Source: CATOSD01 sp965226695 (GTDB lineage Bacteria > Chloroflexota > Dehalococcoidia > Lucifugimonadales > CATOSD01). From it: 64,000 nt of DNA. Positions 46,914 to 55,006 of this stretch are shown here, one piece after another. The notes below the pieces were generated by a model that was not told the DNA's origin, made no database searches, and worked only from the letters and a program-made list of their open reading frames with translations. The stretch spans positions 1-64,000 of the forward strand of contig OZ245405.1 in the NCBI GenBank assembly GCA_965226695.1. The letters are read 5' to 3'. The translations under genes and the position numbers were made by a program. The first letter of the stretch is position 1; each line of letters opens with the position of its first letter.

Positions 46914-48388
46914 AAGCCGGCGGCTGCCGCCTCCCTGCGCATCTCCCGCGTGGGATTTTCCAGCGTGATGAACAGCCCCAGGGCCGCGTCCTTCCCGCTC
47001 GACCGTGCCAACGAGGTCGCGCACTTGTGACACTTCCACCCGCCCGCTCTTGACCTGGACGATCGCCCTCATGGTCGTTCGTCGCGGGCCGTCGATGAAA
47101 TGCACGACGCCGTCGATGCCCCTGTCGGCGCCGCGTCTGCCCCGCTCACGCGGGAGCGCCTCCAGCAGCGACATGGCCCAGTACTCGAACTGGAATCGGT
47201 CCTGCTCGGCCAGAGCTCGCGCGCTGCCTACGTCCACAGGCTCCCCGACGACTTCGTAATTCTTGCCCGGCAGCAAGTCGAAGCCCGTCTTGAGCCGGTT
47301 CTTCATGAGCGCGACGGCGAGGTGGGTGATGTCTATGCCCATCCACTGGCGGTCCAGCTTGTGGGCCGCCGCGACAGCCGTGCCGCATCCGCAGAATGGG
47401 TCGAGTACTACGTCGCCCTCGTTGGAGGATGCCGTGATGATGCGTTCGAGGAGCGCCTGTGGCTTCTGAGTGGGGTAGCCCAGGCGTTCCCTTGTGCCAC
47501 GACCGCAACGGGAGGATGTCTGCCCAGACATCTTGCGCGGGTATGCCTGGATGCTCATCAAGCTTGTAAACCTTCAGCCTCGGGACTCCATTGCGCGTCC
47601 AATATATCTTGTCGTTCTTCAGCAACTCTTCGATGCCGGCGGCGTACGTACATCCAATGCTCGCCCCTCGGCGGCAGGCGAGATTATGCCCCGTCTCCCC
47701 AAAATTGCGATCAGGACCGGAACCCGCGGCGGACAAGTCGGCTGACATGAACTTGCGCCCATTGGAATCTTCGTATCTGTAGTAGTTTTCCACATATTCG
47801 GGGTCCAGCGGCTGATAGATGTTGTTCCATGTGAATTGAGAGACGGTCTTGTTGTAAAGAAGTATCGTGTCGTGAACTCTCCCAAGACCTCTGGCGTCGC
47901 TGTGGCTAGTCGTTCGGCGCCAAACGATCTGATTGCGGAAGTTTTGTGCACCAAACACGCTGTCCATGAGCACCTTGAGGTAGTGCCCGGCTGTGGGGTC
48001 GCAGTGCAGGTAGATCGAGCCGGTGGGCTTGAGCACGCGGCGCAACTCCACAAGGCGCGGCGTCATCATCACCAGGTAGGCCATCATGGCGTTGGTGCCG
48101 AGGGATTGGCGGAAGGCGGCGACCATGTCTTTGACGCTGGGCGGAGTGTCCGGCATTGAGGATGATCTCGTTCTCGAACGTGCGCTCTGACTCCAGCGTC
48201 CAGTCCCATGTGTCGGTGAACGCCCTGATCTGCGGGGGCGATTCCTCCCCGGTCTTTTCCCTGAACAGCACGTTGTAGCTGGCGTTGGAATTGAAGGGCG
48301 GGTCGAGGTAGACGAGATCGACCGACTCGTCGGGGATGTGCTCTCGCATGACACCCAGATTGTCGCCGTAGTAGAGTGTGTTGGGCAT
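46736..48388 (-). CDS. DNA methyltransferase (beta class) with C-terminal nuclease-like domain, three frameshifts
   Basis: About 550 residues from ATG 48388 (MPNTLYYGDNLGVM). Motif IV DPPFNSNASYNVLF comes first and SAM motif I DPFCGCGTAVAAA comes late, the order of beta-class N6-adenine or N4-cytosine methyltransferases. A C-terminal segment (TTMRAIVQVKSGRVEVSQVRDL) looks like a PD-(D/E)xK restriction-type domain with Q-x-K. Frame breaks: one extra G near 48157, one extra G near 47491, and one near 47005. It could be a single-chain modification-restriction enzyme or an orphan methylase with a decayed nuclease. Confidence 0.8.
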
Positions 48389-48557
48389 GGCTCTTGTGCG
48401 TTCTTGAATCGATGCGTCGTGCCTGAAGTGTAACCCGTCTCTCACCCTGCCGCAACGCGGCGATTGGCCGATCGCTGAGTTGCCACGCGGGGAGCGAGAC
48501 GGCACAATGGAACGCGGAACTTGAAGGCGGCTCGCCGCCGCGATAGGGGTTTTGGAT

Positions 48558-49529
48558 ATGGGATTCAGACTGCTTTTGCTGCCGCCGGGGGGCGAGGAGA
48601 ACGCCCTCGTGGGCGAGACCTGGCCCGCCAGGCTGCGGGAGGCCATACCCGACATCGACGTGCGGGTGGCCCATTCCGTCGGCGAGGCGATGGAGATGAT
48701 AGGGGACGCTGACGCGGCCTTTGGCGACATTGCCCCGGAGCTGCTGGAGCTGGGCGTCGACCTGAAGTGGATCGCGTGCCCACAGGCCGGGCCGCGGGCG
48801 GGCTACTACCACCAGGCGCTGGTCGAAAGCGACGTGGTCGTCACTAATACACGGGAGATTTACAACGACCACATCAGCGCGCACATCATGGCGTTCGTGC
48901 TGGCGTTCGCGCGGGGGCTGCACGTCTACGTGCCGAGGCAGCTCCAGCGGCAGTGGCGCCCCGGATACGAGATCACGCACCTGCCCGACGCTACGGCCAT
49001 AGTCGTGGGCGTGGGCGGCATCGGCGCGGAGACGGCCAGGCTGTGCGCGGAGTTTGGCATGACCGTGCTTGGCGTGGACCCGCGAGTGGCCGAGCCGCCG
49101 GAGGGCATCGCGGAGCTGCACCGGCCCGACACGCTGGACGACGTTCTGCCACGCGGGGATTTTGTCATCATCACCGTGCCGGAGACGCCTGAGACGCAGG
49201 GCATGTTCGGCTACGAGAAGTTCCGGTTGATGAAGCCCGGATCTCGCCTGATAAACATCGGACGCGGCGCGGTTGTGGTGCTGGACGACCTGGCCAGGGC
49301 GCTGAAGGAAGGCGAGATTGGCGGCGCGGCGCTGGACGTGTTCCAGGTTGAGCCACTGCCGGCGGATCATCCTCTGTGGGGAATGCCCAACGTAATCATC
49401 ACGCCGCACGTGGCGGGCAGAGGGCCCTACCTGGACGACAGGCGCACCGAGCTGTTCATCGAGAACTGCGTGCGGTTCGACCGGGGAGAGGAGCTTCGGA
49501 ACGTGGTCGACAAGGCCAGCTGGTTCTGA
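48558..49529 (+). CDS. D-2-hydroxyacid dehydrogenase family protein
   Basis: 323 residues, start ATG 48558. The NAD-binding motif is GVGGIGAETARL; the catalytic Arg is in NIGRGAVV, Glu in DVFQVEPLP and His in ITPHVAGRG. The N-terminal half is less conserved, which suits variable substrates (glyoxylate/hydroxypyruvate, phosphoglycerate or others). It is divergent from the methyltransferase gene, with 169 bases between their starts. Confidence 0.88.
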   Translation: MGFRLLLLPPGGEENALVGETWPARLREAIPDIDVRVAHSVGEAMEMIGDADAAFGDIAPELLELGVDLKWIACPQAGPRAGYYHQALVESDVVVTNTREIYNDHISAHIMAFVLAFARGLHVYVPRQLQRQWRPGYEITHLPDATAIVVGVGGIGAETARLCAEFGMTVLGVDPRVAEPPEGIAELHRPDTLDDVLPRGDFVIITVPETPETQGMFGYEKFRLMKPGSRLINIGRGAVVVLDDLARALKEGEIGGAALDVFQVEPLPADHPLWGMPNVIITPHVAGRGPYLDDRRTELFIENCVRFDRGEELRNVVDKASWF

Positions 49530-49620
49530 GGCGGAGGGAGGACCTTCGCCCTAACCGGCCCTGTTGCATTCGTGGCGGTCGCCTAAAGGCTGCGAAGTAC
49601 AGGACAGGAATGGAGCAGGA

Positions 49621-50037
49621 ATGAGCATACAGAATAAGATGCTATGGGCTGGAGCGGGAGTGATAGCTGGTTTTGCTGTTGCAGCCTTAATCGGCGTCGT
49701 AGTAATCGACATGATTATTCCATGGGAGGACATCTGCGCGGTGCTTGGGCCGGCACAGGCGCTAGCTGCGGCCGGAGCATCACTGTTGGAGGAACTTCAG
49801 ACGTGGCTAGCTCAGGCAGAGAGTGTTGTGGCAGCGGGTAAGTCTGAGTCGAGCAGTGGGTTGTCCGGCGGTCTGGGTGGAATTCTCAGCAACGCTGCTG
49901 GAAAGGCCATCGACGTCATTGTGGCGCCCGTGACGGCGTTGATAGACTTAGCGCAGGCCGTTGTCGTCGCTGTGCAGTCCGCTGTAGAGGCGGCGCAAAG
50001 CGTAATGGAGTCTGTGGACGCTGCACGCTGCAACTAG
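49621..50037 (+). CDS. Small single-span membrane protein, unknown
   Basis: 138 residues, ATG 49621 after GGAGCAGG. One clear N-terminal membrane segment (AGVIAGFAVAALIGVVVI), then alanine/valine-rich amphipathic helices split by a glycine/serine hinge (SSSGLSGGLGGILS). The composition is unusual and less GC-rich than the neighbours. No family is recognised. Confidence 0.5.
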   Translation: MSIQNKMLWAGAGVIAGFAVAALIGVVVIDMIIPWEDICAVLGPAQALAAAGASLLEELQTWLAQAESVVAAGKSESSSGLSGGLGGILSNAAGKAIDVIVAPVTALIDLAQAVVVAVQSAVEAAQSVMESVDAARCN

Positions 50038-50224
50038 ACGTGGCTCCCAGCAGTATGGTCTTAGGAGGTTCTGTTGCATTTCGCATTGTACGCCGGCTAC
50101 TCAGGCGGAGTGCAATAAAACGCCCTAACTCTCTCCGATGAGGTGCTGACAGCGGCATCCGATCGGCGGTACGCAGCGAGTGGGACATCTTCCGAGCTTA
50201 GACGACTAAAACCGGACCCCTCAC

Positions 50225-50281
50225 AAAAAATGACCCCCCAACTACTCCGTTTCCGGAGAGAACCCCTTGGGCTCTTGTCAT
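50225..50281 (-). terminator. Terminator structure of the third small RNA
   Basis: Stem ATGAC (plus-strand gtcat 50277-50281) with GTCAT (plus-strand atgac 50230-50234), enclosing two hairpins, followed by a T6 run. Confidence 0.5.
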
Positions 50282-50307
50282 CGGGGGGGGGGGGGGGGGG
50301 ACGTTTG
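50225..50307 (-). ncRNA. Putative small RNA, third member, with 18-base C tract
   Basis: The minus-strand transcript predicted from a consensus promoter (50313-50341) would start near 50306, contain C18 (plus-strand G run 50283-50300), a GAGCCC-type hairpin, a TCCG-GAAA-CGGA tetraloop hairpin, and a closing stem ATGAC/GTCAT before TTTTTT (50225-50230). The 11-base TAGTTGGGGGG before the end is shared with tandem copy 2. About 82 nt. Confidence 0.55.
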
Positions 50308-50312
50308 ACCGT

Positions 50313-50341
50313 ATTATAGAGTTTGGTTGGTTGGGTGTCAA
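50313..50341 (-). promoter_or_regulatory. Consensus sigma-70 promoter of the third small RNA
   Basis: TTGACA (50336-50341), exactly 17 bases, then TATAAT (50313-50318) on the minus strand: a perfect match to both consensus boxes, the strongest promoter in the window. Confidence 0.75.
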
Positions 50342-50385
50342 CTATAGGCCGTGCCGCCACAGCGCGAGGCATCCGAGCGCACCCC

Positions 50386-52056
50386 TCACTCGCTGAGCGT
50401 CAGGACCGCCGTGAACCGGATGGCCTCTTCGGTGAGGGAGCCGGCCAGCAGGAAGGCTTCCATTCGTTCGACGAAGGGCTTGACGTCGCGCCGGAAACCG
50501 GAGCGCATGTCACTGTCAAGGGAGTCCTCGAGGAGCTGCATCGCGGCGGCCAAGTCCGCGTAGATGAGCGAGTCGGGTGGAACGGGGGCCATGCTGATGA
50601 GCCTGGAGAATTCATCCGCCTCGCTCAACGGCTCTGACTCGCCAGTAACCGCGTCGTGAAACGCATCGAGGCTGTGGCGGGTGCTCCCTAGAACCGCCCA
50701 ATTCTCGGTGACGAGGTACCCCGGCTCGTAGTCTTCCCCGAGAAGGTCGAATCCCTCCAGTTCGGCGGTCACCACCTCGTACTTGCCCAGCGACCTTCTG
50801 CCTAATTCAACCCCTGAGTCCTCCACCAGTCTTTCCAGCGCACGTCTTATGTCCCTGTAGTCTTGCAATCCGGCGAGCAGCAGGACGTCGTAGACCCCGG
50901 CCCGGAAGTCGCTGGGCAGCAGCGCCAGGGCTATCTCACCGTTGAGTGAGCCCACCACGTCCTCTTCGACGTCGATTCCGGTTTCGATTTCCACCGCGTC
51001 CAGGACGGACTGGAAGTCGCTCCCCCCATTGGGATCCAGGTCGTCCATCACCTGGCGAAGCTCTTCCCATGCTTCCCTGACGCCGTTAGTGGCCAGCAGC
51101 ACCAACGTGTCAGCGGGCAGGGCCTCGGGCGACGTCAGCCGGACACCGGAGCCGGTGGTGAAGCCGTCGTCGGGCTGCTCGGCGGCGAAGTCGGCGCGCA
51201 GGCCCCGCTCGATGAACGACACGGACATGGCCATGTACTCCGGCGTGCTGCTCTCAACCCGTAAGATGGTTTCATCCTCGTCGTCGAAGGGGCCGATCTC
51301 GTCCCGCAACAGGTCCCATATCCACTCGCTCCGCACGAACATGAACATGACCCTTTGCGATGGCAGCGATTCGCGGGCCGCCGTAAAGTCCTCGTCCGCC
51401 AACAGAGGCCGGTCCGGAGGCGACTCGATGTCGCGAATCAAGCGCTTGAGGGTATTCTCACCATCCGCTATGAGGAGGTACTCTTCCGTTAGAGCGAAGC
51501 CCAGGTCTTCGTCGTCCGACAGCCACAAATGGGCCTCCCTGTAGTCGGTGTCGCTGAACCTCGAAAGTGACTCCTCCTCGATGTACGATACGAGGCCTTC
51601 CGCGAAATCGAGGGCGGCGACCCGGTCGCTGACGTGAACCATCGCAACCCACTCTGCCGTATCGCGTTCATCGTCAACGTCAAGCAGGGCGAACGAAACG
51701 GACTCTCCCAGCCAGGTCTCCACGTCGTCGAGGAAGTGGATGCCGGTCTCGTCCTCCAGCTCATCCAGCAGTTCGTCTCTGCGCTCCACCAGGGCGTCGG
51801 TCTGCAAGGTGGATATGACGCCTCGTCTATGCCTGAGCTGTTGGACTCCGGGGCGCAGGTTGATGGACGCGTAGGCCACGGCATTCGAGGGGATGAAGCG
51901 CGCGGTCGCCTCTCCCGGACGGCTGAGCGACTGGAAGAAGACGAACACCGAAACCGCGGCGACAAAGGCTACTATCCCAACGGCTATGCCGGCCGCGACT
52001 AGAATGAGCCGTTTGTTGCTGGCGCCACGCCTCCGCCGAGGACTTCTATCTTCCAT
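50386..52056 (-). CDS. DUF3352 membrane-anchored protein
   Basis: 556 residues from ATG 52056 (GAGGAG 8 bases upstream; a GTG at 52065 is the alternative). A basic N-terminus (RSPRRRRGASNK) is followed by one membrane span (LILVAAGIAVGIVAFVAAVSVFVFF). The long, acidic extracytoplasmic DUF3352 region follows, with ARFIPSNAVAYASINLRPG at its start, a conserved opening in the family. The function of the family is unknown. Confidence 0.78.
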   Translation of the reverse strand: MEDRSPRRRRGASNKRLILVAAGIAVGIVAFVAAVSVFVFFQSLSRPGEATARFIPSNAVAYASINLRPGVQQLRHRRGVISTLQTDALVERRDELLDELEDETGIHFLDDVETWLGESVSFALLDVDDERDTAEWVAMVHVSDRVAALDFAEGLVSYIEEESLSRFSDTDYREAHLWLSDDEDLGFALTEEYLLIADGENTLKRLIRDIESPPDRPLLADEDFTAARESLPSQRVMFMFVRSEWIWDLLRDEIGPFDDEDETILRVESSTPEYMAMSVSFIERGLRADFAAEQPDDGFTTGSGVRLTSPEALPADTLVLLATNGVREAWEELRQVMDDLDPNGGSDFQSVLDAVEIETGIDVEEDVVGSLNGEIALALLPSDFRAGVYDVLLLAGLQDYRDIRRALERLVEDSGVELGRRSLGKYEVVTAELEGFDLLGEDYEPGYLVTENWAVLGSTRHSLDAFHDAVTGESEPLSEADEFSRLISMAPVPPDSLIYADLAAAMQLLEDSLDSDMRSGFRRDVKPFVERMEAFLLAGSLTEEAIRFTAVLTLSE

Positions 52057-52137
52057 CAGCGCCACTCCTCACCGGAGTCACGGGGCCGCGAGCCAAGCTG
52101 GGCAGAGTTGGTGACGTTCCGGGGCGCCCCTGCGTGT

Positions 52138-52911
52138 CTACTGCTCGACCGGCTCGTCGGACGCGGACCACTCGGCGTAGGAGCCGTCGTAGAGGCGCAC
52201 CTGTAGGCCGAGCCGTTGCAGCGCGAGGTAGCCGAGCGCGGCCCTCATCCCGGAGCGGCAGTAGGCGATTACGGGCTCGCCGTCCGAGATTCCGGCGGAA
52301 GCCAGCGTATCCCTGGCCTGTTGCACCGCCGTGAGGTAGCTTTCGTCCTGTCCCACAAACTCGCGCCACATGACGTGTCGCGCGCCGGGGATGTGGCCGG
52401 GCCTGGGATCGGCGTCCAGCTGGCCTGAGTACTCTTCGTGCGTTCGCACGTCGAGAAGCTGGGCCGAGCCGCGGTCTCGCACGTCGTCGATGCCCGCCCT
52501 GACGCCGGGGTTGACACTGGGCGCGAATTCCGCCGCGTGCGGAACGACGGGCCGGTAGAAGACTCCCCGCCCCTGCTCTTTCCAGCCCTCGAAGAAGATG
52601 TCCAACAGGTACACGTCAGACACGCCCAGGTACTCGAGCGTCCAGGACAGCAGCGCGCCGCGCTGCCCGTCGTAGGAGTCGTACACGATGGGGACTGTGG
52701 AGTTGGACAGGCCGCCGGCGGCGAACAGCGCGGCGAGCGCGTCCGGCGCGAGCAGCCTGCCGTCGTCGCCGAACAGCTTGGCGGCGTTGACGTGAACCGC
52801 GCCCCGGAGGTGGCCTGCCAGGTACTTCATCCAGCCGCGCGGGTCCAGCACCAGGGCTTCCGGGGACTCCATCCGCTCGGCGAACCAGTCGGGGCCGACG
52901 AGGTGGATCAT
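52138..52911 (-). CDS. Two-domain rhodanese sulfurtransferase (SseA-like)
   Basis: 257 residues, two rhodanese domains. The C-terminal domain has the active cysteine loop IAYCRSGMRA; the N-terminal domain has IVYDSYDGQRG, where aspartate stands in place of the cysteine, as in inactive structural repeats. It moves sulfane sulfur, for example from thiosulfate or 3-mercaptopyruvate to cyanide or thiols. Confidence 0.9.
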   Translation of the reverse strand: MIHLVGPDWFAERMESPEALVLDPRGWMKYLAGHLRGAVHVNAAKLFGDDGRLLAPDALAALFAAGGLSNSTVPIVYDSYDGQRGALLSWTLEYLGVSDVYLLDIFFEGWKEQGRGVFYRPVVPHAAEFAPSVNPGVRAGIDDVRDRGSAQLLDVRTHEEYSGQLDADPRPGHIPGARHVMWREFVGQDESYLTAVQQARDTLASAGISDGEPVIAYCRSGMRAALGYLALQRLGLQVRLYDGSYAEWSASDEPVEQ

Positions 52912-52953
52912 GCCGCGCCCCCACGCGGGGCGGCCGTGGGCGCTAGCACGCGG

Positions 52954-52980
52954 CGGACGGGTTTGAAACCCGCCCCTCCA
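52954..52980. repeat. Palindromic repeat, family C
   Basis: gacgggtttgaaacccgcccctcc, between the rhodanese and OsmC genes. Confidence 0.5.
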
Positions 52981-53004
52981 GGCGTATTACGCAAGGCGGC
53001 GGCT

Positions 53005-53538
53005 CTACACCGACTCGAAGTCGGTGGTAAGCCTCGCACCCTTGATGACGGTCTGGGTCACCGGGGATCCCTCCACGGCCAGGCGCCATATCTCGCGCAG
53101 CGCGGCCTCGTCGGCGTCGGCGCGCACGAACACCTTGGCGCTGATGTCGCCGTAGCCGGGGTTGCCTTCGTCGACACCCGCCCACTTACGTATGTTCTCG
53201 AAGTTGCCCTCGAGGGCGATTTCGAGGTCGTGGATCTTGATGCCCTGCTTGGTCGCGTTGAGTACGAAGCCGACGGTCATGCAGCCGCCGATGGCCGACA
53301 GAAGCTGCTCATGCGCGCTGGCGGCGAGGTCGGTCGCGTCGAGGTCGGTGGGCTCGTCCATCTCTATGGCGTGGGTGCGCATGTACGCCTTCGCCCTGAA
53401 GCCGCTCTCCCAACGCACGCGGGAGCGCCAGGGGCCGCTTACCGCCTTGAACACGTCTTCCTGCCTGAACGATTCGAGTATCTCGCTCAGCTTCTCTGGG
53501 TGCAGTCCGTTCAACTCTGCCTGTGCCGTGTCGGCCAT
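53005..53538 (-). CDS. OsmC/Ohr-family protein
   Basis: 177 residues. The first reactive cysteine is in the family motif SAIGGCMTVGFVLNA. The second, resolving position reads EGSPVTQTV, where active peroxidases have cysteine, so a normal two-cysteine peroxidase cycle is not expected. It has an extended N-terminus of about 25 residues. Confidence 0.82.
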   Translation of the reverse strand: MADTAQAELNGLHPEKLSEILESFRQEDVFKAVSGPWRSRVRWESGFRAKAYMRTHAIEMDEPTDLDATDLAASAHEQLLSAIGGCMTVGFVLNATKQGIKIHDLEIALEGNFENIRKWAGVDEGNPGYGDISAKVFVRADADEAALREIWRLAVEGSPVTQTVIKGARLTTDFESV

Positions 53539-53576
53539 GTGGGATGCCTCCTTGCCTTGTGGTAACTTCTCAGATA

Positions 53577-53668
53577 CGTCATTCTGAGCTTGCCGAAGAA
53601 TCTACAAGAGTGCTTTCGAAGCCCCTTCACCCTCACCTCAATCCTCTCCCTCGAGGGAGAGGAGGGCC
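53577..53668. repeat. Palindromic repeats, families D and B
   Basis: gtcattctgagcttgccgaagaatc (D, reversed) followed by ccctcacctcaatcctctcc with ctcgagggagagg (B). Confidence 0.55.
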
Positions 53669-53676
53669 CCTTCGGC

Positions 53677-54840
53677 CTAGCCGTACTCCTGCCGCAGTAT
53701 CTGGGCCGCTGCCGCGATGGACTGTAGCTTGCGGTACGCCACGTCGGCGGTGTTCACGTTGCGCTCAGCGAAGGTGCCGAAGCCGCAATCGGGATTGAGG
53801 AACACCTTTTCGGGGGAGAAGTACTTCAGCGCCTCGTGGACGCGCTCGACTATCTCCTCCGGCGACTCTATCTCATCGGTCCTGGGGTTGACCACGCCCA
53901 GACCTATTTCCTTCTCGTTGGCGTACTCTTTGAACACTTCCATCTCGCCCGCTCGCGGTGTGGCGAACTCGAGCACGAGCTGGTCGACGTTCATCTGGGT
54001 GAGGTACGGGAGCATGGGGCCGTAGTTGCCGGTGAGCAGCACGTCTTCGCGGCGGCTCCAGTTGCCGCGGCACACGTGTACGCCGAAGCGAACGCCGTCG
54101 ATGCCGTCCACCGTCTCGTTCATCAACCGCACGGCCAGCTCGAGCTCGTCGGACGGGTCCTTGCGGTTGGCCATGGCGGCGCACATGAAAGTCTCGGTGC
54201 TCTCCTCGCCCAGCACCACCTGGGACAGCGTAGGCTCGTCGAACTGGATGAAGTCCACGCCGCGCTCTTTCAGCGCCAGCACCTCGTCGCGAAGCAGGCG
54301 CACTATCTCGCCCGACAGGTCGTCCTCAGTGGGATAGGCGGCGTCGGACAGGCCCTCGAACCAGCTCGACTTGAGCAGCAGGTAGGGGCCGGGCAGCGGC
54401 ACCTTCACCTGCTTGTCGGTGTGCTTGACCAGGAAGTCCACCTCGTCGAGCGACAGGCCGTCGCGCGCCTCCAGCTTGCCGACCACGATGGGGCTCTTGA
54501 TGGCGAACGACGGGACGTCTAGCGCGCGGAGCGTTTCCTCGAAGCGCGCCCTGTCCTTCATGTAGTCCATCAGCTCCGACACCTTCATCAGCCTCATGCC
54601 GGAGACCTTGGCGACTACGAAAGAATAGAAGTTGTCGCGGCGCTGTTCACCGTCGGTGACGATGTTGACGCCGGCGTCCTCCTGGTACTTGACCGCGAGC
54701 AGCGCGGCCTCATCGGCTATCGCGTCGAACTCCTCCTTGGTCATAGTGCCGTCCTGCCATCGGCGCAGCGCCTGGATGAGCCAGGGAGGCCTGGACCAAC
54801 TGCCTACCACGGTTACGGGAAAGAGAGTCTGCGTTGTCAT
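53677..54840 (-). CDS. Cobalamin-independent methionine synthase-like (MetE C-terminal type)
   Basis: 387 residues, equal to the catalytic C-terminal half of MetE and to archaeal core MetE proteins. Zinc ligands are visible as H-x-C in GVHVCRGNWS and the late cysteine in NPDCGFGTF; FIQFDEPTL matches the substrate loop. The missing N-terminal half suggests a methyl donor other than triglutamyl folate, or a related methyltransferase. The leader carries strong inverted repeats (54900-54950). Confidence 0.85.
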   Translation of the reverse strand: MTTQTLFPVTVVGSWSRPPWLIQALRRWQDGTMTKEEFDAIADEAALLAVKYQEDAGVNIVTDGEQRRDNFYSFVVAKVSGMRLMKVSELMDYMKDRARFEETLRALDVPSFAIKSPIVVGKLEARDGLSLDEVDFLVKHTDKQVKVPLPGPYLLLKSSWFEGLSDAAYPTEDDLSGEIVRLLRDEVLALKERGVDFIQFDEPTLSQVVLGEESTETFMCAAMANRKDPSDELELAVRLMNETVDGIDGVRFGVHVCRGNWSRREDVLLTGNYGPMLPYLTQMNVDQLVLEFATPRAGEMEVFKEYANEKEIGLGVVNPRTDEIESPEEIVERVHEALKYFSPEKVFLNPDCGFGTFAERNVNTADVAYRKLQSIAAAAQILRQEYG

Positions 54841-54899
54841 TGTTCCTCTTCATCTGCCGGCGCCGGCAAAAGGGCCGGCGACCGCGAACGTGTTTTGCA

Positions 54900-54950
54900 C
54901 CGTGGGCGGCCCATTTGCCGCTCGAACGGCGAGCCCATGAGCGCCCACGG
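54900..54950. promoter_or_regulatory. Structured inverted repeat in the metE-like leader
   Basis: CCGTGGGCG (54900-54908) pairs with CGCCCACGG (54942-54950), enclosing an inner GCCG-CTCGAA-CGGC hairpin. A second perfect 7-bp hairpin (CGCCGGC/GCCGGCG) lies closer to the ATG. A TAACATGTTA palindrome is at 54962-54971. These could form an operator or a leader RNA between the divergent metE-like and MFS genes; no known riboswitch was recognised. Confidence 0.4.
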
Positions 54951-55006
54951 CGGACGGGTGCTAACATGTTAACTTAACGCGCCCGCAATGCCAAATTGGG
55001 GACCGC

